From: Anisodus tanguticus
Lineage: Eukaryota > Streptophyta > Magnoliopsida > Solanales > Solanaceae
Assembly (NCBI GenBank): GCA_034509755.1
Contig: CM067543.1
Coordinates: forward strand, 51,826,653 to 51,890,652
DNA: 64,000 nt
Direction of reading: 5' to 3'
Shown here: positions 24,232-36,460 of the stretch, in pieces
How the letters are laid out: each line of letters opens with the position of its first letter
Numbering within the stretch: position 1 is the first letter of the stretch
Notes under the pieces: model-generated
Database searches by the model: none
Told to the model about the DNA's origin: nothing
The model's input: only the letters and a program-made list of their open reading frames with translations
Made by a program: the position numbers and the translations under genes

Positions 24232-25034
24232 TTCTATAGGGGTGGTTAGACCGACTATGTTGTATGAGGCGGAATGTTGCCCGGTCAAGACTTCACACAT
24301 CCAAAGAGATGAAAGTTGGGGAGATGAGAATGATGAGATGGATGTGTGGGCATACAAGGAGGGATAAGATTAGAAATGATGATATCCGGGACAGAGTGGG
24401 AGTGGCCTCGGTGGAGGATAAGATGCGGGAAACAAGGTTGAGATAGTTCAGGCATGTGCATAGGAGATGCACAAATGACCCAGTGCGGAGGTGTGAGAGG
24501 TTGACTGTGGACGAGTTCTGGAGGGGTAGAGGTAGGCCGAAAAAGTATTTGGGAGAGGTGATTAAACGGGATATGACGCAGATGCAACTTACTAAGGACA
24601 CGACCTTAGATAAGAGGCAGTTGAGGACACGAATTAGGGTAGTAGGTAGTTGAGCGTAGTCCTACTTATGTTGTACATATTGATAGTTGTAGTGTTATTA
24701 TTGTAGGCATGCTTAGTTTATTATACTAGTAGGCGCATTATTACTTTATAGTCCCATATCGTTTTATTTCTGCTGCTATGTGTTCTTTAGTGTACTTTGT
24801 TTACCTTATTTATCTTCGTTATTTACTATTTCTTTTTTCAGAATGCTCTATCATCACTTTAAATTCCTTATCCGGATCTGACCGTTTCTCTTGCTTTGCT
24901 TGTGCTTATGCTTTGTCTTGAACCGATGATCTTTCAAAAATAACCACTCTACCCAACAAGGTAGAGGTAAGTTTTGCGTACACTCTACCCTCTCTAAAAC
25001 CCCATAATATAGATTTCACTGAGTATGTTGTTGT
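24232..25034 (+). mobile_element. 5'-truncated RTE LINE
   Basis: It starts inside the C-terminal region of the reverse-transcriptase ORF ('VRPTMLYEAECCPVK'-like and 'KVGEMRMMRWMCGHTRRDKI'), continues through 'FWRGRGRPKKYLGEVIKRDM' and a ~380-bp 3' untranslated region, and ends in TGTTGTTG. A short direct repeat 'atgcaag' flanks it (24225-24231 and 25035-25041). Stops and frameshifts make it inactive. Confidence 0.82.
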
Positions 25035-25419
25035 ATGCAAGGTAACATTTTCTGTTTGAAATAAATTAAAAAGGAAGTAAAACACATCAATTAAAAGTAG
25101 ATAATTAAAAAAAAGAAAAAAGAAACTCTGGTACGTAGAAGGAAAGTATTTTCAATTACACAAAATTGATTTGACTACGCCAACGGATCAATGGGACCCA
25201 CAAAATGTTTCGGGTGAGAACCAGCCGGCAATCAAATCGCCGGCGATACCTCTGACCTCACATCTCAGGTACGGCCAATTAGAAAATCTATTCGAATAGT
25301 GAATTCATTGCAAATTTAAGAATTATTTTACATATGGAATATGCTGCACGTAGAGTACTTTTCATGATTTCAAGTTAGTTCGGGCATAGTATCACTACAA
25401 GCACTGTGCGAATTTAGTA

Positions 25420-25705
25420 CTCTCTCCGTTTCAATTTATGTGACCTTATTCTTAGTATATGATGGTCAAACTAACTAATTCCTTCGTTTTAAAATGTTTG
25501 CCTTACTTTCCTTTTTAATCCATTTCAAAATAAGTATTTCTTCCCTTTTTTGACAACTCTTTTATTCCAACTTTTCAGACAAGATTAAAGTGCATTTTGG
25601 TACATTCTATGTATCTTTAGTTAACAACCACATGATTTAAAAGTCTTATTTTTTTAAAACTCCGTGTCAAGTCAAAACCAGACAATCATTTTGAAACGGA
25701 GGGAG
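25420..25705. mobile_element. Stowaway-like MITE
   Basis: It begins 'ctctctccgtttcaa' and ends 'ttgaaacggagggag', flanked by TA on both sides. An internal 'ccttcgttttaaaatg' hints at a nested or composite structure. The end sequence is the one widely seen in Solanaceae Stowaway MITEs. Confidence 0.75.
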
Positions 25706-25805
25706 TAATTTTCATGTGAATTGGGACATAAAGTCTTCAATTTTAAGAAAATTTACATATTTAGAAACTATAAGTCACAATAGTTAATAATTTAAAATAT
25801 TTTAA

Positions 25806-26375
25806 AGGCATAACACATAAATATACACCTTAACTTGGCCTCAACTGGCAAGTAAACACCCCAACTTTGAGAATACACATCTAAGCTTGGTATACTGTCT
25901 TCTATTTATCAGCAGGCGTTATAGTCTCATTATAATTATTCTACCAGTACGGGTCACTTTATCCGGATGTAATAGTGTAGTAGCAACTGCAGACGGGGTC
26001 GACATGAGACGTCGGTTCTTGATTAATATCCTTATGCCACTATCTTTCTTTATGAAAAAATGCAGCCCCTACCATTAGTCGTCTATGGAGATCTGGGATT
26101 CGGTATTGAATCGATCCTAACATTTTGTTCGGTCACTACAATAGTCATAAAAAAATCCACCTCAACTTGGTTTAAGTTGGCCCCGTGAATACTCCAACTT
26201 AGAAAATGCACATCTAGACACGACTAAATTTAAGTTGTCTAGATGTGTATTTTCTAAGTTGGGGTGCTTACGTGGCCAACTTAAATCAAATTGAGGTGTC
26301 TAGATGTGCATTTTTAAATTTAGGGTGTTTACATGCCAGTTGAGGCTAAGTTAATGTGTCTATCTATGTATTAAG
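25806..26375. mobile_element. Fold-back MITE (second family)
   Basis: The left arm ('ttaacttggcctcaactggc', 'gtaaacaccccaactttgag') pairs with the right arm ('gtgtttacatgccagttgag', 'ctaagttaatgtg'). Inner blocks around 26215 ('taagttgtctagatgtgta') repeat in both orientations. A central segment (about 25890-26140) with the usual mixed composition does not pair and may be an insertion. Confidence 0.65.
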
Positions 26376-26419
26376 TAACTCTTTTTTGACTCTCGAAATA
26401 GTATCCAAGACATATAAAG

Positions 26420-28595
26420 TGAAACAATGGGAGTATAAATTAAAAATATTGGAATTAGAGGAGAAAGGCGGGGATAAAAAGTTGTACAGACTAGCCAAGG
26501 CTAGGGAGAGAAAGGCCAGTGACTTGGATCACGTGAGGTGCATCAAGGACGAGGACGACAAAGTACTAGTGGAGGAAGCGCATATTAGGCGGAGGTGGCA
26601 GTCTTACTTTCATAAACTCTTGAACGAAAAAGGAGATGGAGACATTGTGCCGGAGATCTGGAGCATTCTGGTAGGTACCGTGATTTTGGGTATTGTAGAA
26701 GAATTAAGGTTGAAGAAGTTAAGGGTGTTGTTCGCAGGATGCGCAGGGGACGAGCGATCGGGCCTGATGAGATCCTAGTTAAATTTTGGTAGAGCGCAGG
26801 CATGGCAGGTTTGGAGTGGCTGACTGAGTTGTTTAACGTCATTTTTAAGACGACAAGAATGCCCGAAGAATGGAGGTGGAGTACAATGATTCCCTTGTAC
26901 AAAAACAAACGCGATATCTAGAGATGCAACAACTATAGGGGTATCAAGCTGATGAGTCACACTATGAAAGTTTGGGAAAGGGTCGTGGAGATGAGGGTGA
27001 GGAGAGACGTGTCTATTTCCGAGAACCAGTTTCGATTCATGACGGGGCGTTCGACTACTGAAGTCATTCATCTTATTAGGAGGTTGGTGGAGCAATATAG
27101 GGAGAGAAAGAAAGATTTACTTATGGTTTTCATCGACCTCGAGAAGGCATACGACAAAGTACCTAGGGAGGTTCTATGGAGATGTTTGGAGGTTAGAGGT
27201 GTACCTGTGGCATACACTAGGGCGATCAAGGATATGTATGAGGGAGCTAAGACTAGGGTACGGTCAGTATGAGGAGACTCGGAGTACTTTCCAGTGACGA
27301 TGGGACTGCACCAGAGATCAACTCTTAGCCCATTCCTATTTGCCTTGGTGATGGACGGACTGACGCGACAAATCCAAGGGGAGGTACCATGGTGTGTGTT
27401 ATTTGCAGACGACATAGTCCTGATTGATGAGACTCGCAGCGGAGTGAACGACAAGCTGGAGGTTTGGAGACAGACTCTGGAGTCTAAAGGGTTCAGGTTG
27501 AGTAGGACCAAGACAGAATATTTGGAGTGCAAGTTCAGCAACGGGAGAGACCTTGAGACAGGCGTGGAGGTGAGGCTTGATACTCACGTCATTCCAAAGA
27601 AATGAAGCTTCAAGTACCTCGGGTCTATTATCCAAGGGAATAGAGAGATTGATGATGATGTTACACATCGTATTGGGGTAGGGTGGATGAAATGGAGGCT
27701 CGCATCTGGAGTCTTGTGCGACAAAAAGTGCTACAAAAACTAAAAGACAAGTTTTATAGGGTGGTGGTTAGACCAACTGTGTTGTATGGGGCGGAGTGTT
27801 GACCAGTCAAGACGTCGCACATCCAAAAGATGAGAGTGGCGGAGATGAGGATGTTGAGATGGATGTGTGGGCATAGAAGGAGGGATAAGATTAGAAATGA
27901 TATCCGGGGCAGAGTGAGAATGACCTCGGTGGAGGATAAGATGCGGGAAGCGAGGTTGAGATGGTTTGGGCATGTGTAGTGGAGAGACACAAATGCCCCA
28001 GTGCGGAGGTGTGAGAGGTTGGCTATGGACGGGTTCAGAAGGGGTAGAGGTAGGCCGAAGAAATATTGGGGAGAGGTGATTAGACGGGATATGGAGCAGG
28101 CGCAACTTATTGAGGACATGACCTTAGATAGGGGTTGTGAAGGACACGTATTAGGGTAGTAGGTAGTCGAGCATAGTCCTACTTACGCTTACAAGCTGAT
28201 AGTTGTAGTGTTATTACTGTAGGCCCGCTTAGCATATCATACGAATATGCGCCGTATTGCTTTATAGTCCCATGTAGTTTGATTTCTTCTGCTATGTGTT
28301 CTTTAGGATACTTTGTTTATCTTCTTTACGTGCGTTAGTTAATGCTTCTTTTTCCAGGATGCGCTATCATGGTGTATTCGATTTTATTATGTGTATGTTC
28401 ATAATGCTTTAATTTCTCGTCTGATTCTGATCGTTTTTCTTGCTTTGCCTGCTTTGTCTGTGATTATGCTTTGTCTTGAGCCGAGAGTCTCTCGGAAACA
28501 GCCGCTCTACCTATCAAGGTGGAGGTAAGGTCTGTGTACACTCTACCCTCCCCAGACCCACATTGTGGGATTTCACTGGGTATGTTGTTGTTGTG
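26420..28595 (+). mobile_element. RTE LINE, longest copy in the window
   Basis: It covers the linker before the reverse transcriptase ('LYRLAKARERKASDLDHVRC', 26486 onward), the RT core ('SENQFRFMTGRSTTEVIHLI', 'LLMVFIDLEKAYDKVPREVL', near 27020-27170), the catalytic 'FADDIVLIDETRSGV' (near 27403), the C-terminal region and a ~450-bp 3' untranslated segment ending in TGTTGTTG. The endonuclease domain is missing (5' truncation), and the frame changes at several points (about 26778, 27272, 27605), so it cannot make a protein. No target duplication was identified. It shows close similarity to the copies at 4286 and 24232, all in the same orientation. Confidence 0.9.
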
Positions 28596-29531
28596 TCCAA
28601 ATACTTAATCAGCCCTTGTTTTGGCTGGTTGTTTATGTAACTAGTTGAAATTTGCTGCTATTTTGCTTTATTTTCTTTCTTTTTCTTTTTCCTGCATTCT
28701 TGTAGACTCAATTGTAAGGCTAAGCGAGCATATCAATGTGATTGATATCATATATCATCTTATGAAGTTGATACTGCTGATCTTTATGAATTATGAGAAA
28801 AGAAAAGACCTAGAGCAGCTAGGGACAAACTTATTAGTCTTTGTGCTCTATAGGTAAAAAAGATCTATGGAGCGGTTTAAGACTTTAAGTAGGTATCAGA
28901 AGTAGCACTTTAAGAAAAGCTATATATTTTCTAAGTTTTAGCATTTTCAAGAGTTTGCGCAGATGAAACAAATCAGAAGAAAAATCTTATAGATTAAGTG
29001 TGAAGTTAGAATTTTTAAAAAATGTTACACAACTTTGAAAGTTTTAACATTTCTCTTTTTTTGATTATGGTGGTGTCTGGGGAAACTTGCGCAACACCTC
29101 GACTATTCAACCAATTACCTGCTACCTAAAATTTTAACATTTCTCTTCAAAGTCATATATGTTTTTAAGACTTATTCTTTTGTGTTTACCCATATCCATT
29201 CTTATGGACGTTTCCTATGATGAAGCTCAAAGTTTATCGATGATTGAAAGAGAGTTCATTTTCTCCTTTTGTTTATTTTTATAGGGTGCAGTTTGAGGAA
29301 GGTGAATGCTCAAGGTCGTCATTCTTTTTAGTGGACAAATATATCTCGAGCTGATGGAAATTATGTCCCTTTACCACTATGTATAAGCTGGTTCAAGCTG
29401 ATTGAGTTGTTTTTGGTACAGCGTTTAGCTTGAATATTTGGAGTGTCCTCCTTTTTGTCGACTGATTAGCTTTAACTATACAGGAATTATTCTGCTATAT
29501 GTAATTCTGCAAAAGAAAAACAAAAGAAATA
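28596..29531 (+). promoter_or_regulatory. Upstream region of the 29.5-kb gene
   Basis: This AT-rich region lies between the LINE and the ATG and must contain the promoter and leader. The last 25 bp are A-rich ('caaaagaaaaacaaaagaaat') as in many plant leaders. No TATA box can be chosen with confidence. A partial SINE lies within it (29055-29130). Confidence 0.3.
29055..29130 (-). mobile_element. Partial SINE (same family as 30460-30618)
   Basis: 'tggtggtgtctgggg...acttgcgc' followed by 'acctcgactattc' and 'ttacctgctacc' is the reverse complement of the 3' half of the SINE in intron 2 of the neighbouring gene. A T run at its left edge corresponds to the A-rich tail. Confidence 0.6.
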
Positions 29532-31184
29532 ATGGATGATCAGATTGTTCTTGACAAGGGTGGGAAAAGGCAGTTGCCTCGGTGGACGTTTGCTACATCT
29601 GCTGCTGATCAAGTAAAAGAAAAAGTCAAAACTGATAAAGTAGACAATAATAATAATAATACAGAGGAGGAGATTGTCACCAAGAGGCGGAAAAACAGAA
29701 GGATCAAGGATAAAAAGGAAGCATTCACCGAGGAGTCAACCACAGAGCTTTCTATATGCCAAACAACAAAAAGAAGCAGAAGAAAGTTAGACCTACCATT
29801 ACCAAATGATGATTGTAATGATGAAAGCGGTTTAACGGGGAGTAAATGTGATGGGATGAAGGTAAATGGTGATGGAGCGTTGCCTATGTTGAGGAGACAG
29901 AACAGAAAACGAAGAATTCCAAGATTGAGGGAGGTGTTGAGATGGAAGAGTCAACAACAAAAGCAATTGATAGAAGTAGCTTAAGGAAGAGAAGATGCAG
30001 CAGAATGAAGGGAAATTCTAATGATGCTGGCCCTAGTTTAAGGAGGCAGAAACAGAAAGCAAAAAATTCCAGGAATGGGAATTGCGCTGATGTTGAAGAG
30101 TCAACACCAAAATCAGATGATGAGGATTTGACTATTGAAGATCTAATGAACATAGCAGAAGAGGTGATCTGCTAAGTTCTCTTGAGGTCTCCTAAACAAT
30201 TCTTCAAATTTACCATCTAAAAGTAATGATCACATTTGTCCAGAAATGTAGTATCTCAGATATTTTTACTGTTCCATTTTGCAGTATGCTGGTGATGATG
30301 ATGAAGATTTGACCGTTGAAGATTTAATGAGCATTGCTAAGGAGGTGATTATTCATATCTTAATCCTATTAATTTTGAAACATCTGAATTGTTCACTAAA
30401 GCTTTACTTGCTATTTAAAATGAGAGGCACTATGCTTTCTATGAAAAAATGGGAAATAGAATCCCGATAGAGGCAAAAACACTAGGTAATTCTTCCCATC
30501 TGTTCGGCCCTTGGTGGTCAAAGTTACCCGGTACATGTGTTGGTGGGAGGTGGCCCCCTGTGGATTTAGTCGAGGTGTGCGCAAGTTGCCTCGATACCAC
30601 GATTATTGGAAAAAAGAGGGGAAATAGGTTATTAATATGTGACATCTCATTTGAATGATTTTTAAAGAATACTCCTATATTTTGTCTAGTGCTTGTGTTG
30701 TTTGGTATAAAAAATTGTTACTTTCAATTCTGTAGTATGGGACTTATTGATTGTTATCGAATTTTCCCTTTCCTGGCAGTATGTGAATGAGAATGAGCAA
30801 GCTGCATCAGGCAAAGAAAAAAGTGGCCCAATGGAGGATGCTATTTCCATGTCAATTGGCTCTTTAAGTTGCATTGAAGTTGACAATCAATCTTTGAGAA
30901 GAGAAACAAATTCTGATTGTATTTCAGTTCAAGAGAGAACAATTGAAGATGCTCCTCCTAAGGTTAACATGTCCGAGAATCCTACCCAAGACATGTTAGA
31001 TTTGTTTCTGGGTCCCCTCTTGAAAAAAACTCACGAGGAGAAGAGAGTTGAACTAGTTAGAGAAGAAATGAGTTTAGCTCGTGATCTAAACAAGAAAAAC
31101 CAAAGTGATCCTTCTGGGGATCGGCCAGCTGTGGTAAAGAAGAAGAGCAGTCTCAAGGACAAGGTACTTCTGCTTCTTGACTAA
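29532..31184 (+). pseudogene. Unidentified plant nuclear-type gene, three exons, probable frameshift
   Basis: Exons are 29532-30163, 30285-30344 and 30780-31184, all phase 0 with GT-AG junctions; the total is about 365 residues if read through. I do not recognise the family. It is strongly basic with bipartite Lys/Arg clusters, suggesting a nuclear protein. It carries internal repeats: 'MLRRQ...' near residue 120 recurs as 'SLRRQKQKAKNSR', and 'DDEDLTIEDLMNIAEE' (end of exon 1) is repeated as 'DDEDLTVEDLMSIAKE', which is nearly all of exon 2. The C-terminus ends 'KKKSSLKDKVLLLLD'. Comparing the two internal repeats shows that the frame must change near 29902, where one A appears missing; exon 1 is 632 nt, one short of a multiple of three. 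Read literally, the protein stops at 29984 after 150 residues. A sequencing error or a miscalled exon would rescue it, but no intron of normal size fits. Intron 2 holds a SINE. Confidence 0.6.
30460..30618 (+). mobile_element. SINE in intron 2 of the unidentified gene
   Basis: The short body ('actaggtaattcttcccatc', 'ggtggtcaaagttacccgg', 'ggtgggaggtggcccc', 'gtcgaggtgtgcgcaag', 'ccacgattattggaaaaaa') is flanked by 'gggaaatag' at 30451-30459 and 30619-30627. An A-rich 3' end and target duplication fit a SINE of a family frequent in Solanaceae. Two partial copies flank the gene at 29055 and 31836. Confidence 0.7.
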
Positions 31185-32594
31185 TACTTGTGAAGGTAGA
31201 TAGATAGAGGATTTGGAAGAATAAAGTTAGTTGATAGCTGAATATAATTTATCAAATTTCACCCAAGCATTTACTTGTCTGCTTCTAAATCCCATGAGAG
31301 GGTATTTTTATTTGTAGATTCTTCATAGTAGTTTTTTCTTTTTATCATCATTGTACAGTAATTACGAGAACCTGATATCCAGTTATACGAAGGAATGTTT
31401 TTCCACGGAAATGAATGGACTTAGAGAAAGAATCCTCAATAGCTGTGGATCAATTTTTGTCACCTATACCAAAATGTTAGTTCAGTGTTAGCTAAAGGAC
31501 TGAAGCCACATTCTTGATGCTGCTAATGAAGAACTTTTCATCTGAAGATTTCATTGAATATAGAAATTCTATTTATCAACAATGTGAGCAAACATCATAT
31601 TGAATCTTTAGACATGCATGTTGTGATTTGATAAGTGGATTGTTCTCAAGTTTCATTTATAAGTAGGTGGCCTTCTGGGTATTTCACGATAGTTGAGATA
31701 TGATTGTAAAAAATTGAAATAGCAAGTTTTGATGTTCTGAATTCAGTTGGTCTGGTATTAGATGTAAATGAGTGGCGTTGTCTACTTGCGATTGCTTCAT
31801 TTTATACATCTCTAGGTTGAGTAATTCAACATTTTTGATAACTGTGGTGTCCGGACCATCTTGCGTGCACCTCGACTAATTCCACGGATTACATGCTACC
31901 TGCCGCCAGCACATATACACCTTCCGTTATTGCTTTTGTGGTCAATTACTAGTTTTCATGAGTTCTATGGTCGAAAGTGTCTGGGATGGTGAAATGTAAC
32001 AATTTGTAAGTGTCTAAATGTTGAAGTAGAAATTCCAGGAATGTAAATAACATAGTGAAAGATTTTAAACAAATATGGATGGCAAAACATAACTCTTATC
32101 TTCTTTAATCAAACTGAGAACAATAGTAATCACTAATTAACATACAGAAATAATCTTTACTCTCTCTTGGCGCGCGCCTATGACATAACGTTTCTATTCT
32201 CTTTTCACTCCAAACAAAAAGTAGTAGTACCAAACGAAGACTACATTCCCCCCTTCTACTTTAATTTTAGATTATACAGGTGAATCGATTTACATATACG
32301 AATAGAACAAAATCTTTTCTTGTATCAACTCCCTCAATTTTGAAGTTTTCTTCCATGACCGAGGAATAGTGAGTACCTTGAAATTCGTATTTCACGAAAG
32401 AACTATATTCTTCTTAGTTGCAAATAGTTTGTATTCACTATCAGAAAATTGTTAATTTTTTACGAAATCCATTAGAGTTTGGCTTGTCGGTGACATTCTT
32501 GATGGATTTTTCGTCGGAAATCCTCCAATGGATTCCGTCGAAATAAGCCATTCTCTGGTAGTGATTTTTTTGGCTGCTATATATGTGCCAAGTG
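31185..32594. other. Between two convergent genes; contains a SINE fragment
   Basis: This is the 3' flank of both the unidentified gene (plus strand) and the gibberellin 2-oxidase (minus strand), which converge here. Apart from the SINE piece at 31836-31930 no feature is recognised. 'ggcgcgcgcc' at about 32169 is a short GC palindrome in otherwise AT-rich DNA. Confidence 0.4.
31836..31930 (-). mobile_element. Partial SINE (same family)
   Basis: It reads as the reverse complement of the SINE 3' half: 'gataactgtggtgtccgg', 'gcgtgcacctcgactaat', 'acatgctacctgccgcc'. A T run at the left edge is the complement of the tail. Confidence 0.6.
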
Positions 32595-35500
32595 CTATAG
32601 AAGAAATCTGGAGAGACCTACTTTGTGGCCAGTCAATTTGACATCTTGTTGAATCTGATATCTATATTCTCCAAAGGTGAATTTCTTATAGATGGAGGGT
32701 TCTTTGCAGCTTCCAATTAATGAATCATAAGAAGGGCAAAGGAAATAAGCTATTGAGAACCTCTCCTTCTTTCCATTAGCCATCACTTTGTGTTCCACAC
32801 TTTTATACACATCATTGCTCCAAACCTCCATTCAGAATTTGAACATTATGAGTTAGCAAAGAACAAATGTATTGAACAGATTTAAAAGCGGATTCAAAAT
32901 TTGAACATTATAGATTTGAGTTCAGAATTTTAACTCAATGAATTTGATTTTATTTTGTGGATGTCTAACACGTATACAGGTTCAAACTAAAATTACTGGA
33001 TTTGAAGGGATCTATAAGATGTATGGTAGATTCACCCCCGAGGCGACTAGTACGATAATTAGAACTACATATCCATCTTAGTTATTGTTTCTTTTTTTCT
33101 AAAGTAAAAGAGAAAAAAGAAAAATAGATCTTTTTTGATATGGATGATGTTCGAATCAGATTACGTGCATTTCAATTATTTTAGTAATGAAATGCATAAA
33201 TTTGTTAATGACTTGAAGATTAGCCACCAATTAAAGACAAAATGAGTGTTTCCTCTTAGGCAAGTATGGACAAATGAGTGGTATTATTTTTATCGATGGA
33301 GAAGGAACTAACTTCATTGGATACAATACTTGACAAATATAACATGCCAAAATTTATTTTTTAAATTAGTTGATAATCAAAATAATAAACAACTACCTTG
33401 CTTTTTACTGGATTAATATTTTTAAATAATGACAATGAGACCATAAGCGACTCTGGCAATTGGAGACAGAACATTAGTGAAAATGAAGTTGGACTTGTGG
33501 ACGTTGGTTTCACCATTTCTTGACCAATCAAAGACATTTATAAAGAAATTGGAATTTGGATTATTTATATAGGGTTAATAATGACATTTTCAAAATTTTC
33601 TTGTAATTTTCAAGTATAAAAGTTTTATTATTATTTTAAAATAACTGAATCAATGTTCAAAATCAATCCAAAAATTAGACAATTTGACCCTTATATTTTT
33701 TGTTTTCAGTTTTTCGGCATAGAGGAGTAGCATCTTGGAAAAACCAAAATATTATTTGCTAGTGGTTTGTGAAAAAAAATACTTTTGTTAAATGGAATTT
33801 GTTTTTTAGATTTTATTTTGGCAAATGTTGAATGATGATTTTTTTCCACCCAAAAAACTCCCTTTTTACTCGCAAAATACTCACATTTTTTTTTTTAAAA
33901 GCAATAACCCGAACATACATTTTTTTTGATAAACTAAGCAAGAGAGAAAAACGTTTAAATGTCTCTTTTCTTTATTTTCATTATTATTTCTCTTACTCCC
34001 CCGTGACCAAAGAACGAATATAATTTTAGTTTAAGCGATTAGATTGACGTTATTTAAATTAGTCCTTGTTGATTTTGATTGAAGGTGAAAGTACTTTAAC
34101 CAAGTCATCATCACTTGTCATTTTCTCTCCATTAATTTTCAAAAACAAAAGTGATATAGCCATAAAAAAAGTGAAAAAAGAAGAGGAAAACAAGTGTACC
34201 TGAAAAAGATCTCCAATATTAACAATAAGTGCATTTTGGTTAGGCTTGACAGCTACCCATTTGGAGTCTTTCATTAGCTGAAGTCCACCAACTTCATCTT
34301 GATGAAGTATTGTTAGGAAATCACTATCTGTGTGTGGCACTAATCCAAATATTTCTTGTGAAATTTGACATGGTGGATAGTGATTTAATCTAAGGAAACA
34401 TGAACTCTCATTGCATATTTCTCTAATGTGACTATCTCTGTGGCCTAATTTTCTTACAAGAACTCCAGCAAGTGATTTGGCTAGATTTTGCATTGAAGTT
34501 GCATATTCCACCATCACATCCCTATAACAAAGAGTTAGATTTTATGTTAGGATAGATTGTTTTGAAGAGTAAGCTTGAAAATAAATCGAGAGGTCATAAG
34601 CACTCACTCACTCGTATGTGTGCGTGTGTGTGTGTGTGTGGGGGGGGGGGGGTTGGCTCTATATCCTTAGGATAATATTTTTTCACTCTTAAAAGCTTTA
34701 TTTCATAAATAATTAGTAGTATTCCTCACGCTAGCTATTATGAGTAAGAGGGCGAAGGGGATCTCGGAATGATTGTTTACTTTTTCTAGCTAGTAAACAT
34801 AGATTGTACACAATACATTATATACATGATTATACATATTTTATACCTCCATCGGCTATTATTTATTTAAGTGATTGGATAGACGACTATTTAGGTTGGG
34901 ATGGGGGAGGGGAGGTTCTGAGGGAGAAGGAAGAAGGGAGCAACCAAGAAAGTTACGTAAACTGACAATATATGAATTTTTTACTTGATCAAATCACGTT
35001 AACCTATAACAACATATAAGTACCCTTCAGGACACGTCTGGTAGTTTGATAACTCAAAAAATAGAGTAACTAATAGCTTATTATAATCGATAAAAATTAT
35101 ACTTTTTTTTTTTTTTTTTTTAACGTTGTCGGGGTGTATATATATGCGAATGTGAAAAACACGATATAAGGTTTGGTCAAATATCACTATAGGATCCATG
35201 TCTTTTTCCACTATTTATGGACACCCCCCTCCCTCCCCCCCCAAAAAAAAAAAAAAAAAAAAACTGAAAGTATGATGGTGAACTTTAAGTTGAAATACAC
35301 ACGAATAATTACTTTATATTGTTTTTAAAAAAATATTATTAAGTGTGTGTTGAATTCTTTAATTTTTTTTTTTTGGAAGAATTTGACATGACGAGCAACA
35401 TAATGATAAATTTAAGGAATAAAAGAAGCAGCGTATACACTACCTTATATAAAAGATTCCCTTTATTATGATATAATATTCAAACTATTATACCAATATA

Positions 35501-36460
35501 TATTCCTGCTATATATTCTTTCTCTCTCTCATACACATATAATTTGCACGTGCATGTTTTGAAGAAAAAATGTTAAGTAATTAAAATACGAAATTTATTT
35601 CTTCAAAATGTGGGGAAAAAAAGAAAAAGATGGACGAAGACAACAAGACACTAAATCAAAATATTCTTTAGAAAGAGTAAGGTGAAACTACCTAAGCTTG
35701 TCAAGGTTTTATTCAGTAGCAATTTTTCCCTCCATAAACAGCACATCAATCCATTTTAATTTAATTAAGAATTCTGAATTCTCATCGATGCATTTCTTTT
35801 CAAAATTAATCGACCTAGATATATAAATGATAAAACCTCTATTTAATATAAAAAAATTACATCATCACGTCATCTTTACATGTTATAGCAAGTAATATAA
35901 TTTATATTATTTTTCAAGATTGCAAATCCGACATTTTTGAAAGACTTATTTGTAGATATCCTTTGAATGACTTAACAATGTTATATATAATAGTATTACC
36001 TTAAAGTTGTGAACTCTCCATAACAAGCAGCTTCTGAAATCTTTGTCAAAGGGATATGAAATGCTTCTGACCAAGAAAATTGTTTGGGACAAGTAGCTGT
36101 TGAATTCCCCCATCTATATGAATTATTTAAAATTCCACAAGTAGCTTTTTTCTCAAATGATGCTTTAAACAATTCCATTTTTTCTCTCCTCATTTTTCTA
36201 AGTAATTCAAGACTCACACCATGGTTCACAACTTGAAAAAAACCCCATTCAGAAGAAGCCTTTGCTATGGCGTCTTCGCAACTAATCTTTTCTCTCTCAT
36301 CTTCACTTTTCAGATCTTTCAGGTCTATCAATGGAAGTTCGCACTCTTCCATCACTTTTTCAGCGCTGAGGTTTGTTCTACCATCATCGCGATTGCTCTG
36401 TCGTCGCGAAAGCTTTGAGTAGTCATGTAGAAGAGGAGGATTCCAAGACTCCATCATCAT
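32595..36460 (-). CDS. GA2ox8: Gibberellin 2-beta-dioxygenase, C20-type (GA2ox7/8 class)
   Basis: Exons are 36000-36460, 34200-34521 and 32595-32825, GT-AG, totalling 1014 nt and 337 residues, the usual length for the class. It is a cytosolic Fe(II)/2-oxoglutarate dioxygenase that inactivates gibberellins by 2-beta-hydroxylation and so lowers the active hormone pool. The iron triad is His217, Asp219 ('HTDSDFLTIL') and His273 ('SVEHKV'); the 2-oxoglutarate site is Arg283/Ser285 ('RFS'). The N-terminal 'WNPPLLHDY' and the 'GLVPHTDSDFLTILHQDEVG' stretch point to the class acting on C20 precursors rather than C19 gibberellins; that assignment is by resemblance to known family members. The two intron positions are those typical of the family. 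Three Met codons open the frame; the first was taken. No lesion is seen, so the gene should be functional. The symbol is approximate, since GA2ox7 and GA2ox8 cannot be told apart here. Confidence 0.93.
34622..34652. repeat. GT microsatellite followed by a 13-G run, intron 2 of neither strand's coding
   Basis: A (tg)n tract runs straight into about 13 G. It lies in the first intron of the gibberellin oxidase. Such tracts are prone to length polymorphism and sequencing error. Confidence 0.85.
35102..35264. repeat. Homopolymer-rich segment in intron 1 of the gibberellin oxidase
   Basis: A run of about 20 T at 35103-35122 is followed, 100 bp on, by 'cccccctccctcccccccc' and about 22 A (35222-35264). 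Length calls here are unreliable. No function is suggested. Confidence 0.8.

Noticed and set aside
27068..28119. Long minus-strand frames (up to 157 codons)
   Set aside because: They are antisense shadows of the RTE LINE reverse-transcriptase ORF; the same shadows recur at the other LINE copies.
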